64,000 nucleotides of DNA, from the NCBI RefSeq assembly GCF_021869535.1, contig NW_026262701.1, positions 4,045,501 to 4,109,500 on the forward strand, given 5' to 3'. The position numbers were made by a program, and so were the translations under genes. Below are positions 1 through 11,100 of this stretch, piece after piece. Source of the DNA: Mytilus californianus. Its lineage: Eukaryota; Mollusca; Bivalvia; Mytilida; Mytilidae. Every line of letters starts with the position of its first letter. Positions within the stretch are counted from its first letter, which is position 1. The notes below the pieces were generated by a model that did not search any database, was not told the origin of the DNA, and saw nothing but the letters and a program-made list of their open reading frames with translations.

Positions 1-58
1 CTAGCCCCCCGCACCCCCCCCCCCCCCCCCCCCCCCCCCCATCAAAATCAAATGGTAG
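1..58. mobile_element. Cut-off end of a Harbinger-like TIR element with poly-C tract
   Basis: A long C run is followed by ATCAAATGGT-like sequence and CTCCCTAA. This resembles, with changes, the right end of the element at 58005-59369 (poly-C, then ATATCAAATGGTCGTCCCC and TAA). I infer the terminus of a diverged relative whose body lies left of the window. The next 120 bp show nothing recognisable. Confidence 0.4.
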
Positions 59-179
59 CTCCCTAAAATAGTGGCATTTTTATAATTCATGTATTGGTGA
101 TGATTTATACAGTTTATATACATCTATTAAAGTTTTCGAAATAATTGGGAAAAAATAAAAATTAGTTTTAATAATCCCC

Positions 180-1062
180 GTTAAAGGCCAACAAGTCATA
201 TAAGAAGTCTGACAATTGGCAATGTTGACTAATTTGTAGATCTTTTTTTTTTTTTATCAAATTTGGCCTATAAAAACAAAGGGGTTAAAATCAAAAGTCA
301 AGAGAAAAAACTTCTAAAAGGCTTCATTTGACACTTTCTGATATTTTGGCTTATTTGAAGATCTTATTGTGCTTAATACTTTTGCTATTCTATAGTTCCC
401 TTTTATCTTTAATAGTTCCTGCAAAAAACGCAAAAATTGCTTATTCAAAATTTTCGTTCAAAAACAATTATTCATCTGAGGTGTCAATTGATGATTTCAA
501 CAATGTTGACTTATTTGAAGATCCTATTTTGCTGAACATTTTTGTTTTATTTTGCTGCTCTCAATCTTTCATAGTTTCTGGGGAAAATCCTAAAGTAGGA
601 GAAAAGGTCATTCCGGAGGAATAACTTCTATAAGGGGTAAGTTTTAAAGATAATAACCAAACACTTTGAAATTTGCCATAAATTGACATTTCAAAGGCAA
701 TCTCTAAACTGGGTTGTTCATTTTTCTGAGAATTACATAGATAGATCTAGACCTGTTAGTATTTTTTCCAAGGTCAGTTTTGCTCTTACTGATTTAGTTA
801 TTGAGATAAAGACCTTGACTTTAAATATACTCCAAAAACTACATGTTTCCTCTATCTTAATTTTAGCAGCAGCAGCCATGTTTAGTGTTGGATCAAATCT
901 CCTGATGATAATTTTAACTTCATTCCCCTAGAAACATTCAAATAGTTTGGTAACATTTGTCCCAGTAGTTTAAAGAAGATGTTTTAAAATAGTTACAAGT
1001 AGAGACAATAACAACAGACGCCAAGTGACAGCAAAAACTCACATGGCGACCAGGTGAGCTAA
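180..1062 (+). repeat. Diverged copy of a dispersed mollusc repeat (family A)
   Basis: Segments match the copy at 11759-12345 in the same order: a GACAATT..GACTAATTTGTAGATC part, a GGGTTGTTC..TCTGA part, an AAAACTACAT..AGCAGCCATGTTT part, and an end near ACCAGGTGAGCTAA. Short open frames at 328-624 and 683-931 come from this repeat and have no recognisable domain. No gene is seen from here to 1365. Confidence 0.5.
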
Positions 1063-1364
1063 CAACGAAATTCAGGAAAATACTATTAGATAGCATGTAC
1101 TAAGTATGCATGTAATAGTAATAAGTTAGTGAATCAAAGCACCAAGGGCGCTATAGGCAGTTAATTAAAAACCCAAAGGCAAACTTGGCAGAAGTTCAGA
1201 TGAATATAGTGGAAGAATTAGTGGAAATATTTATCTCAGGCATTATTCTCAGCTATTTCTGAATTATCAAATAATGTTTGTACAGAAATGTGTACGCTAT
1301 CCAATTCCACCACTTTCAAAAGTTATTTCCAATTTATATTTTTAAAGATTCAGTCTGAGATTAT

Positions 1365-1985
1365 GCACATACACTGTCCCATGTTAGGGGAGAATTTTGT
1401 GCCAGCTAACATGTTTAAGCCGCCACATTCTGCATGTACCTGTCCACAGTGAGGACCCACTAATTTGGTGATTGTTGCTGTATATCATATTTATTTTTTA
1501 TAATTGTTTTGTACATAAATCAGGATGCTTCAGTTTTATTGTTTTACATTTGTCAATTCATGGTCGTTTATAGCTTACTATGCAGTATAGGTTTTGCTAA
1601 TTGTTGCAGGCTGCATGGAGGAATATTCTTATCTGAATAATAATTTCGATAATGGTGTCCAACAGTGGTGTATATATGGTTTAATTCCACTTTGTATGTA
1701 CTAGAGTTTGAATATGCCATATTAGCGGTTTTAGTTGGATCAGCTGGTGCCACTAGTACTATGCACAATTATCAAATCATACCTGAAACTATCTGAAGTG
1801 GTGTTATTTTCTTGTATATTATATTACAATACATGCTTATGTTGTTAAAATGGCCTAGCAATGATGCAACATATGTTTTAGAAGGCTATACGGTTGCCTA
1901 TAATTGCTTACATCCACTTCATTTGAATTTTTGTGGATAGTTGTCTCATTGGCAATCATTCCTCGTCTTCTTATTTTTATAATAA
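1365..1985 (+). repeat. Mytilid dispersed repeat (family M)
   Basis: The copy runs from a CACTGTCCCATGTTAGGGG block, through a CCGCCACATTCTGCATGTAC block, to the 3' end TTGTCTCATTGGCAATCATT followed by CTTCTTATTTTTAT. The same order recurs many times in this window in both orientations. I recognise it as a very common mussel repeat. Its class (LINE tail, SINE or other) cannot be settled by eye. Confidence 0.6.
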
Positions 1986-2089
1986 TTGTACATGTCTAAT
2001 CTATAATAAGCTGTTCACACAGAGACATGTTTTGCCTATTTGTTGTTTTGATAATACAAATATTGCAATTAAAAAAGGCATACTTTAAC

Positions 2090-2925
2090 GTGTAAAATAT
2101 ATTCAAAGACAATGAACCATGACTGATGGTACAGGGCTGAACAATCTCCATGCGAATGAGATGTGCCAATGTTTATACAACTGCTTACCAAATACCATTG
2201 ACTTTTCATAAGTCGTTCCCTTTAAACAAACCTTAACACAACTTCAATTTCTAAGTCAATGAACCATAATGAGGAGGTGGGGTTAAATAATATCCATGGA
2301 AATGAACCTTTTAAATACCAATACGTTTGCATACCAAATAGCTTTGACTTAAGATTACTGGTAATATTAAACTGACATCATCATAATACCTAATCACAAA
2401 CTAATTCATGTAAACTAAATAAAAGTTTCAAAATCAATAGATCATGCATATGACTGACGAGTACGGACCAAATATCCGCTATGGAAATGAGACATACTAA
2501 TGCTTCTACACCTGCATGCCAATTATCATTGACCTACCACCATTGGTTTCCCTAATACTAACCTAATCAAAAGCTAATAAATGAATTTTCAAAGTAACAT
2601 AAGGTTCCAAGTAAAGAGAGCATGATTGATGGGGCGGGCCAAATAATATCAATGGAAATTAGAAATGACAAAGTTTATACAGCTGCACACCAAATAGCAT
2701 TGACCTAATACTATTGGTTCCCCCTAAAATGACCTAATCACAAACTTATACATATGTAAACTATGCAAAAGTTTCAAAGTCAATAGACCATGACTAAGGG
2801 TGTGGGGCCAAATATTCTCCATGGTAATGAAATGTGCCTATGCTTACACAACTGCTTACCAAATATCATTGACCTACCATAACCTAGACCTTATCACAAA
2901 ATCACAAACTAATACATTGTTGATG
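2090..2925. repeat. Degenerate tandem array, unit about 150-180 bp
   Basis: About five units each contain AATG/ATAG-ACCATGA, a G-rich GGGGCCAAATA-like block, TCCATGGAAATGA, and CAAATA-CATTGACCTA. Spacing between units is about 150-180 bp. The core resembles those of the pearl-like elements elsewhere in the window, but no ACGG microsatellite or end hairpin is seen here. Confidence 0.5.
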
Positions 2926-3067
2926 CCGCCAAAACAGCATGCCTATATATATAGATGTCTCTCTTTTCGACTCTGTCAAGGCAAGACAAAAATTGCAACA
3001 AAATTAATACAAATATTTGGCCATCTTTTTTTTAATAATTTTATATTCCTCATTTCTTAGATATATA

Positions 3068-3625
3068 AATGCTGTGTTCACACATAATTCCAATTCGATT
3101 CGCATTAACTGATTTGAATTTATAGTTTAATACCCATTCGAAAAGTTTAACATGTTTAATGTCCAAATGTAAATTCTACTTCAAATTGCAATACGCGTCA
3201 AAATCGCTTTACTGTCCAAATGACGTTAACTTTTAATTCAAGAGAGGGACGAAAGATACCAGAGGGACAGTCGAACTCATAGATCGAAAACAAACCGACA
3301 ACGCCATGGCCAAAAATAAAAAGACAAACAGACAAATAATAGTACAGATGACACAACATAGAAAACCAAAAATTAAGCAACACGAACCCCACCAAAAACT
3401 GGGGGGTGATCTCAGGTGCTCCGGAAGGGTAAGCAGATCCTGCTCCACATGTGATTTATGAATTAATCTATTATAGTTTAATTTGAATTACAATTTGGAA
3501 AGTGTTCACACCAAAGTTTGATCGAATTAACCCAAAAAGGTATTTCTAATGAGATTTGGATAATGCAAATTAGCTTATTTGAATTAGATTCGAATTAAAA
3601 AAAGATGAGTGTGTGAACGCGATTA
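3068..3625. mobile_element. Probable MITE with a nested mussel repeat
   Basis: GTTCACACAT..AATTCGATTC near 3070 is matched in inverted orientation by a segment ending GATGAGTGTGTGAAC near 3620, which suggests imperfect terminal inverted repeats rich in AATTCGAAT. Inside, at about 3240-3453, lies a block from AGAGGGACGAAAGATACC to CAGATCCTGCTCCACATGTG. I recognise that block as a highly conserved Mytilus dispersed repeat. It explains the minus-strand open frames here, which are not genes. Confidence 0.45.
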
Positions 3626-4029
3626 GTGAATTCGATTCGCATTATATTTGAATTCGCTTCAAAATGAAAAAAAAGAATATTGTGTGAAATTGGTTTGCAT
3701 TCAATTCAAATTAAACTTACGTTTGAACAAGGCATTAAACAAGTGACAAATATGCATTCAGTAAATAATAAAATTGAAAAGAATCCACAATCAAAATACT
3801 GCTGCGTAATTATAGTAATAAGTAATTCTCCTTGGTACAATTTAACCCTACTCTTGGATTGTTAAGAGTACAAACTAAAATATTTCATGTTTCTGCACAA
3901 TGCATCAATATCATGAATTCCAACTATCTTTATATAACTTCATGCAAAATGTTTTGGATTACTAGGCATACTTCTTAGTGCACAATAATAAAAATTGCTA
4001 GACCGATAGGCGCACTTAATAATGAAAGA

Positions 4030-5154
4030 ACCTTAGTGAGCACGCTCACATACCCCACGTTCCCACATTGTCATTAGAGAAATAAAATAAGTGTAAGAAA
4101 AAAAAATTGTATCAGAAAAAAAAATTGAATCATAATTTCCTGTCAATATGCACATCTACATAGTATGTCCTTATTATCTACACAGTTTCATGAAATTCTG
4201 TTGTGTGGTTTGAGAGGAGTTGCGATGACAAAAGGTTGCAGTAGTATATTGGGCAAATAAGTTCAAAGGGGCGTAACTCCTGGAAAATAAATTGAATCGT
4301 ATTTCCTGTCGATATGCACATCTATGTAGTATGTCCTTATTATCTGAAAAGGTTTCATGAAATCTGTTGTGTGGTTTGAGAGGAGTTGCGATGACAAAAG
4401 GTTGCAGTAGTATATTGGGCAAATATGTTCAAAGGGGCGTAACTCCTGGAAAAAAAATTGAATCGTAATTTCCTGTCGATATGCACATCTACGTAGTATG
4501 TCCTTATTATCTGAAAAGGTTTCATGAAATTCTGTTGTGTGGTTTGAGAGGAGTTGCGATGACAAAAGGTTGCAGTAGTATATTGGGCAAATAAGTTCAA
4601 AGGGGCGTAACTCCTGGAAAAAAATTGAATCGTAATTTCCTGTCGATATGCACATCTACGTAGTATGTCCTTATTATCTGAAAAGGTTTCATGAAATTCT
4701 ATTGTGTGGTTTGAGAGGAGTTGCGATGACAAAAGGTTGCAGTAGTATATTGGGCAAATAAGTTCAAAGGGGCGTAACTCCTGGAAAAAAATTAATTCGT
4801 AATTTCCTGTCGATATGCACATCTACGTAGTATGTCCTTATTATCTGAAAAGGTTTCATGAAATTCTGTTGTGTGGTTTGAGAGGAGTTGCGATGACAAA
4901 CTGTTGCAGTAGTACATTAAAGTAAATAAGTTCAAAGGGGCGTAACTCCTAGAAAAATAATTGAATCGTAATTTCCTGTCGATATGCACAACTACATAGT
5001 TTGTCCTTATTATCTAAAAAGGTTTCGTGAAATTCTGTTGTGTGGTTTGAGAGGAGTTGCGATGACAAGAAACAGGACTGACGGACGGACAGACGGACGG
5101 ACGGACGAACAGACAGACGGACGGACAGACGGACGGACGGGTCAAAAACATTAC

Positions 5155-5183
<29 letters not shown>
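4030..5183 (+). mobile_element. Pearl-like (Helentron-type) element: 167-bp core array, ACGG microsatellite, end hairpin
   Basis: About 5.5 tandem units of a 167-bp core (CCTGTCGATATGCACATCTA recurs at 4139, 4305, 4472, 4639, 4806 and 4975) are followed by an ACGGACGGACAG microsatellite at about 5078-5140. The 3' end has a hairpin CGCAAC-tc-GTTGCG at 5161-5174. ATACCCCACG near 4050 is inverted as CGTGGGGTAT at 5173-5182. This matches bivalve pearl elements, later linked to non-autonomous Helentrons (from memory). The repeat makes long open frames on the minus strand that are not genes. Confidence 0.7.
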
Positions 5184-5187
<4 letters not shown>

Positions 5188-5629
5188 CTAATATTCATGT
5201 GTTGTTACTGCTGGCAAATTTATAATTATTCCTGTCAGAAAGCTGAACCAAAACTTGTCGGACTAGTCGACATGATGAGACCTGGCATAACCTGTCTTCA
5301 ACATTGATCATATATGTAGATATACATGTACATAACATCATAGTAGTCTAGAGTTTAATTGCTGTTATGGAATTATATATTGTAGATAATCCAGGTGCTA
5401 CAGAGAATCATGTATTGTACATGTACATGTATGCCTTGCCTCTTCTAGTATTAGCCATTGCCAAAGGTTGGAATCAAGCTGAAACAGAAACAGAAACAAA
5501 TACAAATAGGTATAATATTGCTTATTTTGACAAATACAATGTAGCAAAAAAACTTCATGTCTAAAATCTTTACGTATTAGCTTTGTCCATTTTCATTGAT
5601 GCTGTGATAATTAATGTTTATATTCTCTG

Positions 5630-5890
5630 GGGTCCCAAGTCAGGAGCCCCTGGCCTTTGTTAGTGTTGTATGATTTTTAATTTTAATTTCTTGTGTATAT
5701 TTCTGATTTTAGATTGAAGTCCATTATCACTGAACTAGTATACATGTTTGTTAAGGGGCCAACTGAAGCAAGCCTCCGGGTGTGGGAGTTTCTCGCTGCA
5801 TTGAAGATCCATTGGTAACCTTCGGCTGGTGTCTGCTCTTTGATCGGGTTGTTGTCTCTTTAACACATTCCCTATTCTAAATTTTATTTA
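5630..5890 (+). repeat. Mytilid dispersed repeat (CCTCCGGGTG family)
   Basis: The block GCCTCCGGGTGTGGGAGTTT, then TCTCGCTGCATTGAAGA, TCGGGTTGTTGTCTCTTT and AACACATTCCC is a repeat I recognise from mussel genomes. It has no coding content. Between 5184 and 5630 nothing convincing is seen. Confidence 0.5.
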
Positions 5891-7398
5891 AAATTATAAG
5901 TGAATTAAAATATCTTGATTACGGTTTCACTGTCTTCCATTATTAATATCATAATAAAAAAAAAAAACCATTTATTTGACATTTAAATAACTGTAATAGG
6001 AATTAAGAAAAAAAATGTTTGTAACTTCAACTTGTTGACAACGTTAACGTTACCTTCTGTTCTTATCATGCGATTTCTTTTTGCAGTATTTTCATGAAAT
6101 GATTCTAGAACACTTCATGAGTGTTTAAATATGAAAAAATTCATACTAAGAAACATCGAAAAAGTTGTATTTTTCAATATAGGAAATCGAAAAGTCCTTG
6201 TAAATCAAAAACAATTACGGTGAGACGCGTCACAAATTCGGACTTAATATTTTACATAAATATGCGACTTTGGAAGTTCCTTTAGAAAATAATTGTTTAA
6301 GTTTTAATCTCAATATTATTTGAAGCACATTGAGCTAAATCAAAGCACGTGTAGCAGTCTGTAACACCAAAGCCTGAACTAAAAACACAATGGAAACCAT
6401 CTTGAAATGACCTTGACATCGACCAATCAGATCTCTAGTTTTATTTCATTCAATAACAATAACAACAACTTGATTTGACAAGCATTAAGCTCATTTACGA
6501 GATAAACGGAATAGTGTTAACAAGAAAACAAATGAGCATACATTTAATTAAGATGATTTAAATAATCACAATCATCTCAGACAAAAACGAATAAAATGAT
6601 TAATATTAATTACCTTCGTATTATCTGAATCCACCAAATTTAGAACGTCCTTGATTTACGTTTTGTCGACGAAGTTAAAATTACCGCCAACTGAGACTTA
6701 ACACCGTGTCATATTAGTCACAGCCGTTATACAATATTCCTGCGCTTTTTGCAATTTGGCAAATGTAAACGACTTGTAATTAGAGATTTTCGGCGATTAA
6801 ATATTTCATACAATTGTTCTTTGACATCTTAGCCAAAAGCACAGGGGATAATAATCTACATAAGGGTTTCAAGCGAGCACTACTTTCTATGTGCAACTTC
6901 AAAACTTTTGGGTGGTTCGACGATCATTTAAGGTTTTTCTGGTCATATTTTTTGTATTCCAGAATAAAAAGTATGAAAAAAGTGTTCAATTAGTTATAAA
7001 TAACATAATAGCCAGCCAGATAATAACAGTGGCACATATTTCAGCATTTATTGGGTAGAACACAAATCTAGGGTGCTCGCATAAAGCAGCTTAACTGCTT
7101 AAAAATGTAAGCCATATCCTCATTTAGTCATTTTTTTTATTTCTTCTGATGATTGGTTTTGGAAAAAAACGTCTATAATTTCAACATCAGGATACCTTAA
7201 GTGAAAACAACCTTCAAACTTCACTTAATTTATTTTGATGATAGATTAAAGTTAACACAGATGCATTTTTTGAAAAAGTCAGAATTATACCATGTCAATA
7301 TATATCGTAACTTAAAGAGAAAGATTCTTTAACTTGAAAAATTTACCTACCACACACACAGATGGTTATGTTCAGATGGTGCCTTCTTATATATAAAG
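5891..7398. other. No gene recognised; possible 5' exon of a leftward gene
   Basis: No open frame of note. On the minus strand about 6740-6614 could be an untranslated first exon: it ends in ACGAAG followed by GTAATTAA, a fair donor, and a GACCAATCAG (CCAAT-box-like) sequence lies near 6421. Any gene would continue left of the window on the minus strand. Weak evidence only. Confidence 0.15.
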
Positions 7399-7402
7399 AG
7401 AG

Positions 7403-7435
<33 letters not shown>
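7399..7435. repeat. (GA)n microsatellite
   Basis: An almost pure GA dinucleotide run with one AACA interruption. Confidence 0.9.
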
Positions 7436-7440
<5 letters not shown>

Positions 7441-7845
7441 TTCTCAAATGGTTTAATATATAAATGTTTTCATGCTTTCCTTGACATATCTGATTCCAAG
7501 GAGTGTAATAGTTTAATGTCTAAACAAAAACATTTAGCAATCAGTAAATAAGTATCATAAATTGGTCAAGACTTTACTTTAATTTTATTTACCTGCAGGA
7601 ATTTAATGAGAACAGTATTTTGCATCAGTCAGTTATATTATTCATAAGCAGGATTTCAACTGTATAAATATATACAGGTATTTGGGCAATTGGGGTAAAC
7701 CAAACACGACTCCTTTTTGCCACACCTATATGAGGTCTTTTAATTCAATTCAAGTTAACTTTTTATCCTTTTTCAAAATATAGTTATTTAGAAGAATCAA
7801 CAAAATTCAGCATTTCATGAGATTTCTTATACCATATAATATGTA

Positions 7846-8139
7846 TTATAAATTCCATCTATTCTCAACCCCAAGTTCCTTGCTTGCTGCCTCACCTATT
7901 TGTTTATGTATTATATTTGCCTCCTCTTTTGACAGGGTCTTACTCATGTCTCTATATACTATTTCATAACAATGTGAATGTCTCTTCTTCTTAGGATGAT
8001 AAAAATTGTCAGTAAGACGAACTTGTTCTACTACATCACCCCCCACATTCCGCACTAAATCGTAAAAATCATTCTCGCTATATCCGTCTGTTAGCCAGAA
8101 AGACATGTTGTATGTTCTCTGTGGATAGCTACTGACTTC
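7846..8139 (-). CDS. FARS2: FARS2 coding exon 5 (anticodon-binding domain and stop)
   Basis: 294 bp after acceptor TTTTTCAG, ending in TAA at 7846-7848. Encodes the full ferredoxin-like FDX-ACB domain with [18 protein letters not shown] near its start and LGVENRWNL at the C-terminus. No canonical polyadenylation signal is seen directly downstream. Confidence 0.95.
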   Translation of the reverse strand, partial: EVSSYPQRTYNMSFWLTDGYSENDFYDLVRNVGGDVVEQVRLTDNFYHPKKKRHSHCYEIVYRDMSKTLSKEEANIIHKQIGEAASKELGVENRWNL

Positions 8140-11100
8140 CTGAAAAACAAAGAGTTCAATATTATATAAGCATGTTTAATGAGTTTAAAAATAAATTTAA
8201 AAGTGATTAGGGTTATACTTCAATGAAACTGGTGATGAAAAAAGGAAAGGTAAAAGGTATGTGAAGGTAAACATACTTGATGCTTGTATAATATGATAAA
8301 ACATTGGATTCATCTTATGAAAAAAAATGAACCTTCAAATATAATCCTATGGGAGGCCATAAATCTATCCCTTTCTATGAACAAACCTAACCAGGAATCT
8401 TGGATATGAAACATTAACAATATATTTAAATTCCTAGACTTACACTATCTATTTATAAACCAGTCAAAACAAAACCATATATTTAAAAAAGTAAAACATT
8501 CTCTATGTTCAGTGTATGTTCACTGGTGTTAATATGTCTTTTGATTGAGTTAAGCAGTTTCAATTGATATTTTATAGTGTGTTTTTCTATGTTGTGATGT
8601 TACACTATTGTTTCAGATAAGGGTGAAGGTTTGGTACCATTAAAACGTTTAAACCCGCTGCAATTGTTTGCACCTGTCCTAAGTCAGGAATCTGATGTTC
8701 AGTAGTTGTCGTTTGTTGATGTGGTTCATAAGTGTTTCTAGTTTCTCGTTTTTTATATAGATTAGACCGTTGGTTTTCCCGTTTGAATGGTTTTACACTA
8801 GTAATTTTTGGGGCCCTTTATAGCTAGCTGTGCAGTGTGAGCCAAGATTCCATGTTGAAGACCATGCTTTGAACTACAATGGTTTACTTTTATAAATTGT
8901 GACTTGGATGGAGAGTTGTCTAATTGGCACTCATACCACATCTTCTTATATCTATTTAAATCATTCTAATCATTCTAATAATTTACTGTACTTTATTTTG
9001 AAATTCATTTGATTGTATAGCTCAAATTTTGGGCACCATGATTGGTTAATAAATATCTTGTACCTGTATCATTAATCTTTCCATGGCTTATAAGTGCATT
9101 GAAATAATAAAAAATAGTTTGAATTATTTTCATTTAATACTTAACAATGTGAACATTTGTGGAAACTGTAAAATTTAAAAAAAAATGTCTCCTAAACCTA
9201 AATACTTAAATTCAGCTGAAAAAAAGTTCTTACACTCTATGACCTAAGATTTTCTTCTTCAATGCAGATCATGACGAGCATTTTCATTTTCATAGGTTGA
9301 CAGGTATGAACTAGGTGCAAAAATTAAGACAATCAGTTACTGGGGTTAAATTAGTTTTTGAGGATTTAACCCTTCCTCTTGTTAATCACTGGACTGAAAG
9401 TCAGGAGTAATATTTAAAAAACTAAATTTGATATACTTGAACTTGTAAGTAATATTTACTTGTAGAAGTTATTCAGGCATGTTACACTACTGCATCAGGT
9501 TAGGGTGAAGGTTGGTGCCTGTTAAAACGTTTAGACCTGCTGCATTTTTATGCACCTGTCCTAAGTACAATGTATACAAAGTTAACAGTTATAGGTCAAA
9601 GTACAGCCTTCAACAAGGAGCATTGGCTCACACCGAACAGCAAACTATAAAGGCCCCAAAATTACTAGTGTGAAACAATTCAGGAAAGCCAACGGTCTAA
9701 TCTATATAAAAAGCGAGAAACGAGAAACACTTATGAACCACACCAACAAATGAAAACCACTGAACAACAGGCTCCTGACTAAGGACAGGTGCATAAAATT
9801 CATATAACATCAGCATGTTCTCCTCCTGATAGTCATGTGATGTTTGATGTTTAAAACCAAACCATCCATATCATCCATTATTTGCTTCTGATATTGTCCT
9901 ATATTTACCTTATATTTAATTGGCGTACTAGTATCTTTTACAGCAAACTGTGACATAAATCCAGAGTCATTGTATCTCCAAAACTGTCTTATATCTGGAA
10001 TACTGTATAATCTCATTGCTAAACGTTCTAATCCTAAACCAAAGGCCCATCCTATCTGATCTCCTGCACCAGCTACAAAAGCCAGTAATAACAGATGATA
10101 AATGTAGTACATTTTTACATGTATTAAATAAAACAGAGGCAGATAATAAGGTCTCTATAGGATTGAAAATAATATGTGACTTATTTGGTACCATTATCTC
10201 ATTTATCATCATCAAGACCCCCCTTTTAGGCAAACATTTCTGATAATAAGGAAAAAGTCAACCAATCCTCTTCCCCACCACACAGATTAAGTTTCAATAT
10301 TTCCCTCTGAAATACACTATGGTCTTAAAGTCATATGAAACGAGTATCTTGGTGTATTAAAATTTTTCTTTAATAATCAGTTATTACTTTTTCCCTTCAA
10401 GTACATGTTCGTTTACTTTCTTTCATCACAGTTTTCCCCTCGCACTTGCACTGTGTGGTGGCGGAAGTTCTAACGAGAGGTCTCCTAGATAAGGTCACTG
10501 CATACAGGAAAATATCAGCCAATAAGAGTACGGGAAGACAATAATTCAATAGTAGTACATTTGTGCAGATTTTGATAATAAAAAGGATTTTCTTTTACAA
10601 GAAAGTTCACGTATACTAATTTTATAGTAAAACTTAATCATCCAAGTATATAAAACATATTCAATTTTTTTTTTAAACTCGAAGTTTCATATGACTTTAA
10701 CATTGAAGAGAAAGTTCAACAATTACACTAAATGCCTCTTTAAGATGAGTTAATACAATAATAGAATACTCTTTTGATGATTAAGTGAAGAGTGACTAAT
10801 TATCTTGGTAACTTTTGAAAAATGAAGGTAATTCTGACATAAGGTATATAAAATCACTAATTGCTTTTTTTAAGAAAATAGTGATCAGGGATTTGAAGTT
10901 CATAATATGACAGGTGGATAGGTTGAGCTTAAACAGCTGTATTATTTTTATTTCATTTCAATCTTTTTTATTCCTTTCAAACTTGCAGATGTACGTGGAT
11001 AAAAGTAAAAAATTGTAAGGGTAAGGGAGACAATCCTATCTACTTTATATATAAGTATCCTTTGATGGGAAATGTCTGCAGCAATAGTATTTAATTAGTG

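Noticed and set aside
4174-4989. Long open frames on the minus strand (80-155 codons)
   Set aside because: They read through the 167-bp tandem core; the protein repeats itself in several frames and begins or ends with the array. Repeat artefact.
5367-5564. 65-codon plus-strand frame with an ETETET tract
   Set aside because: Low complexity, no splice context, no domain.
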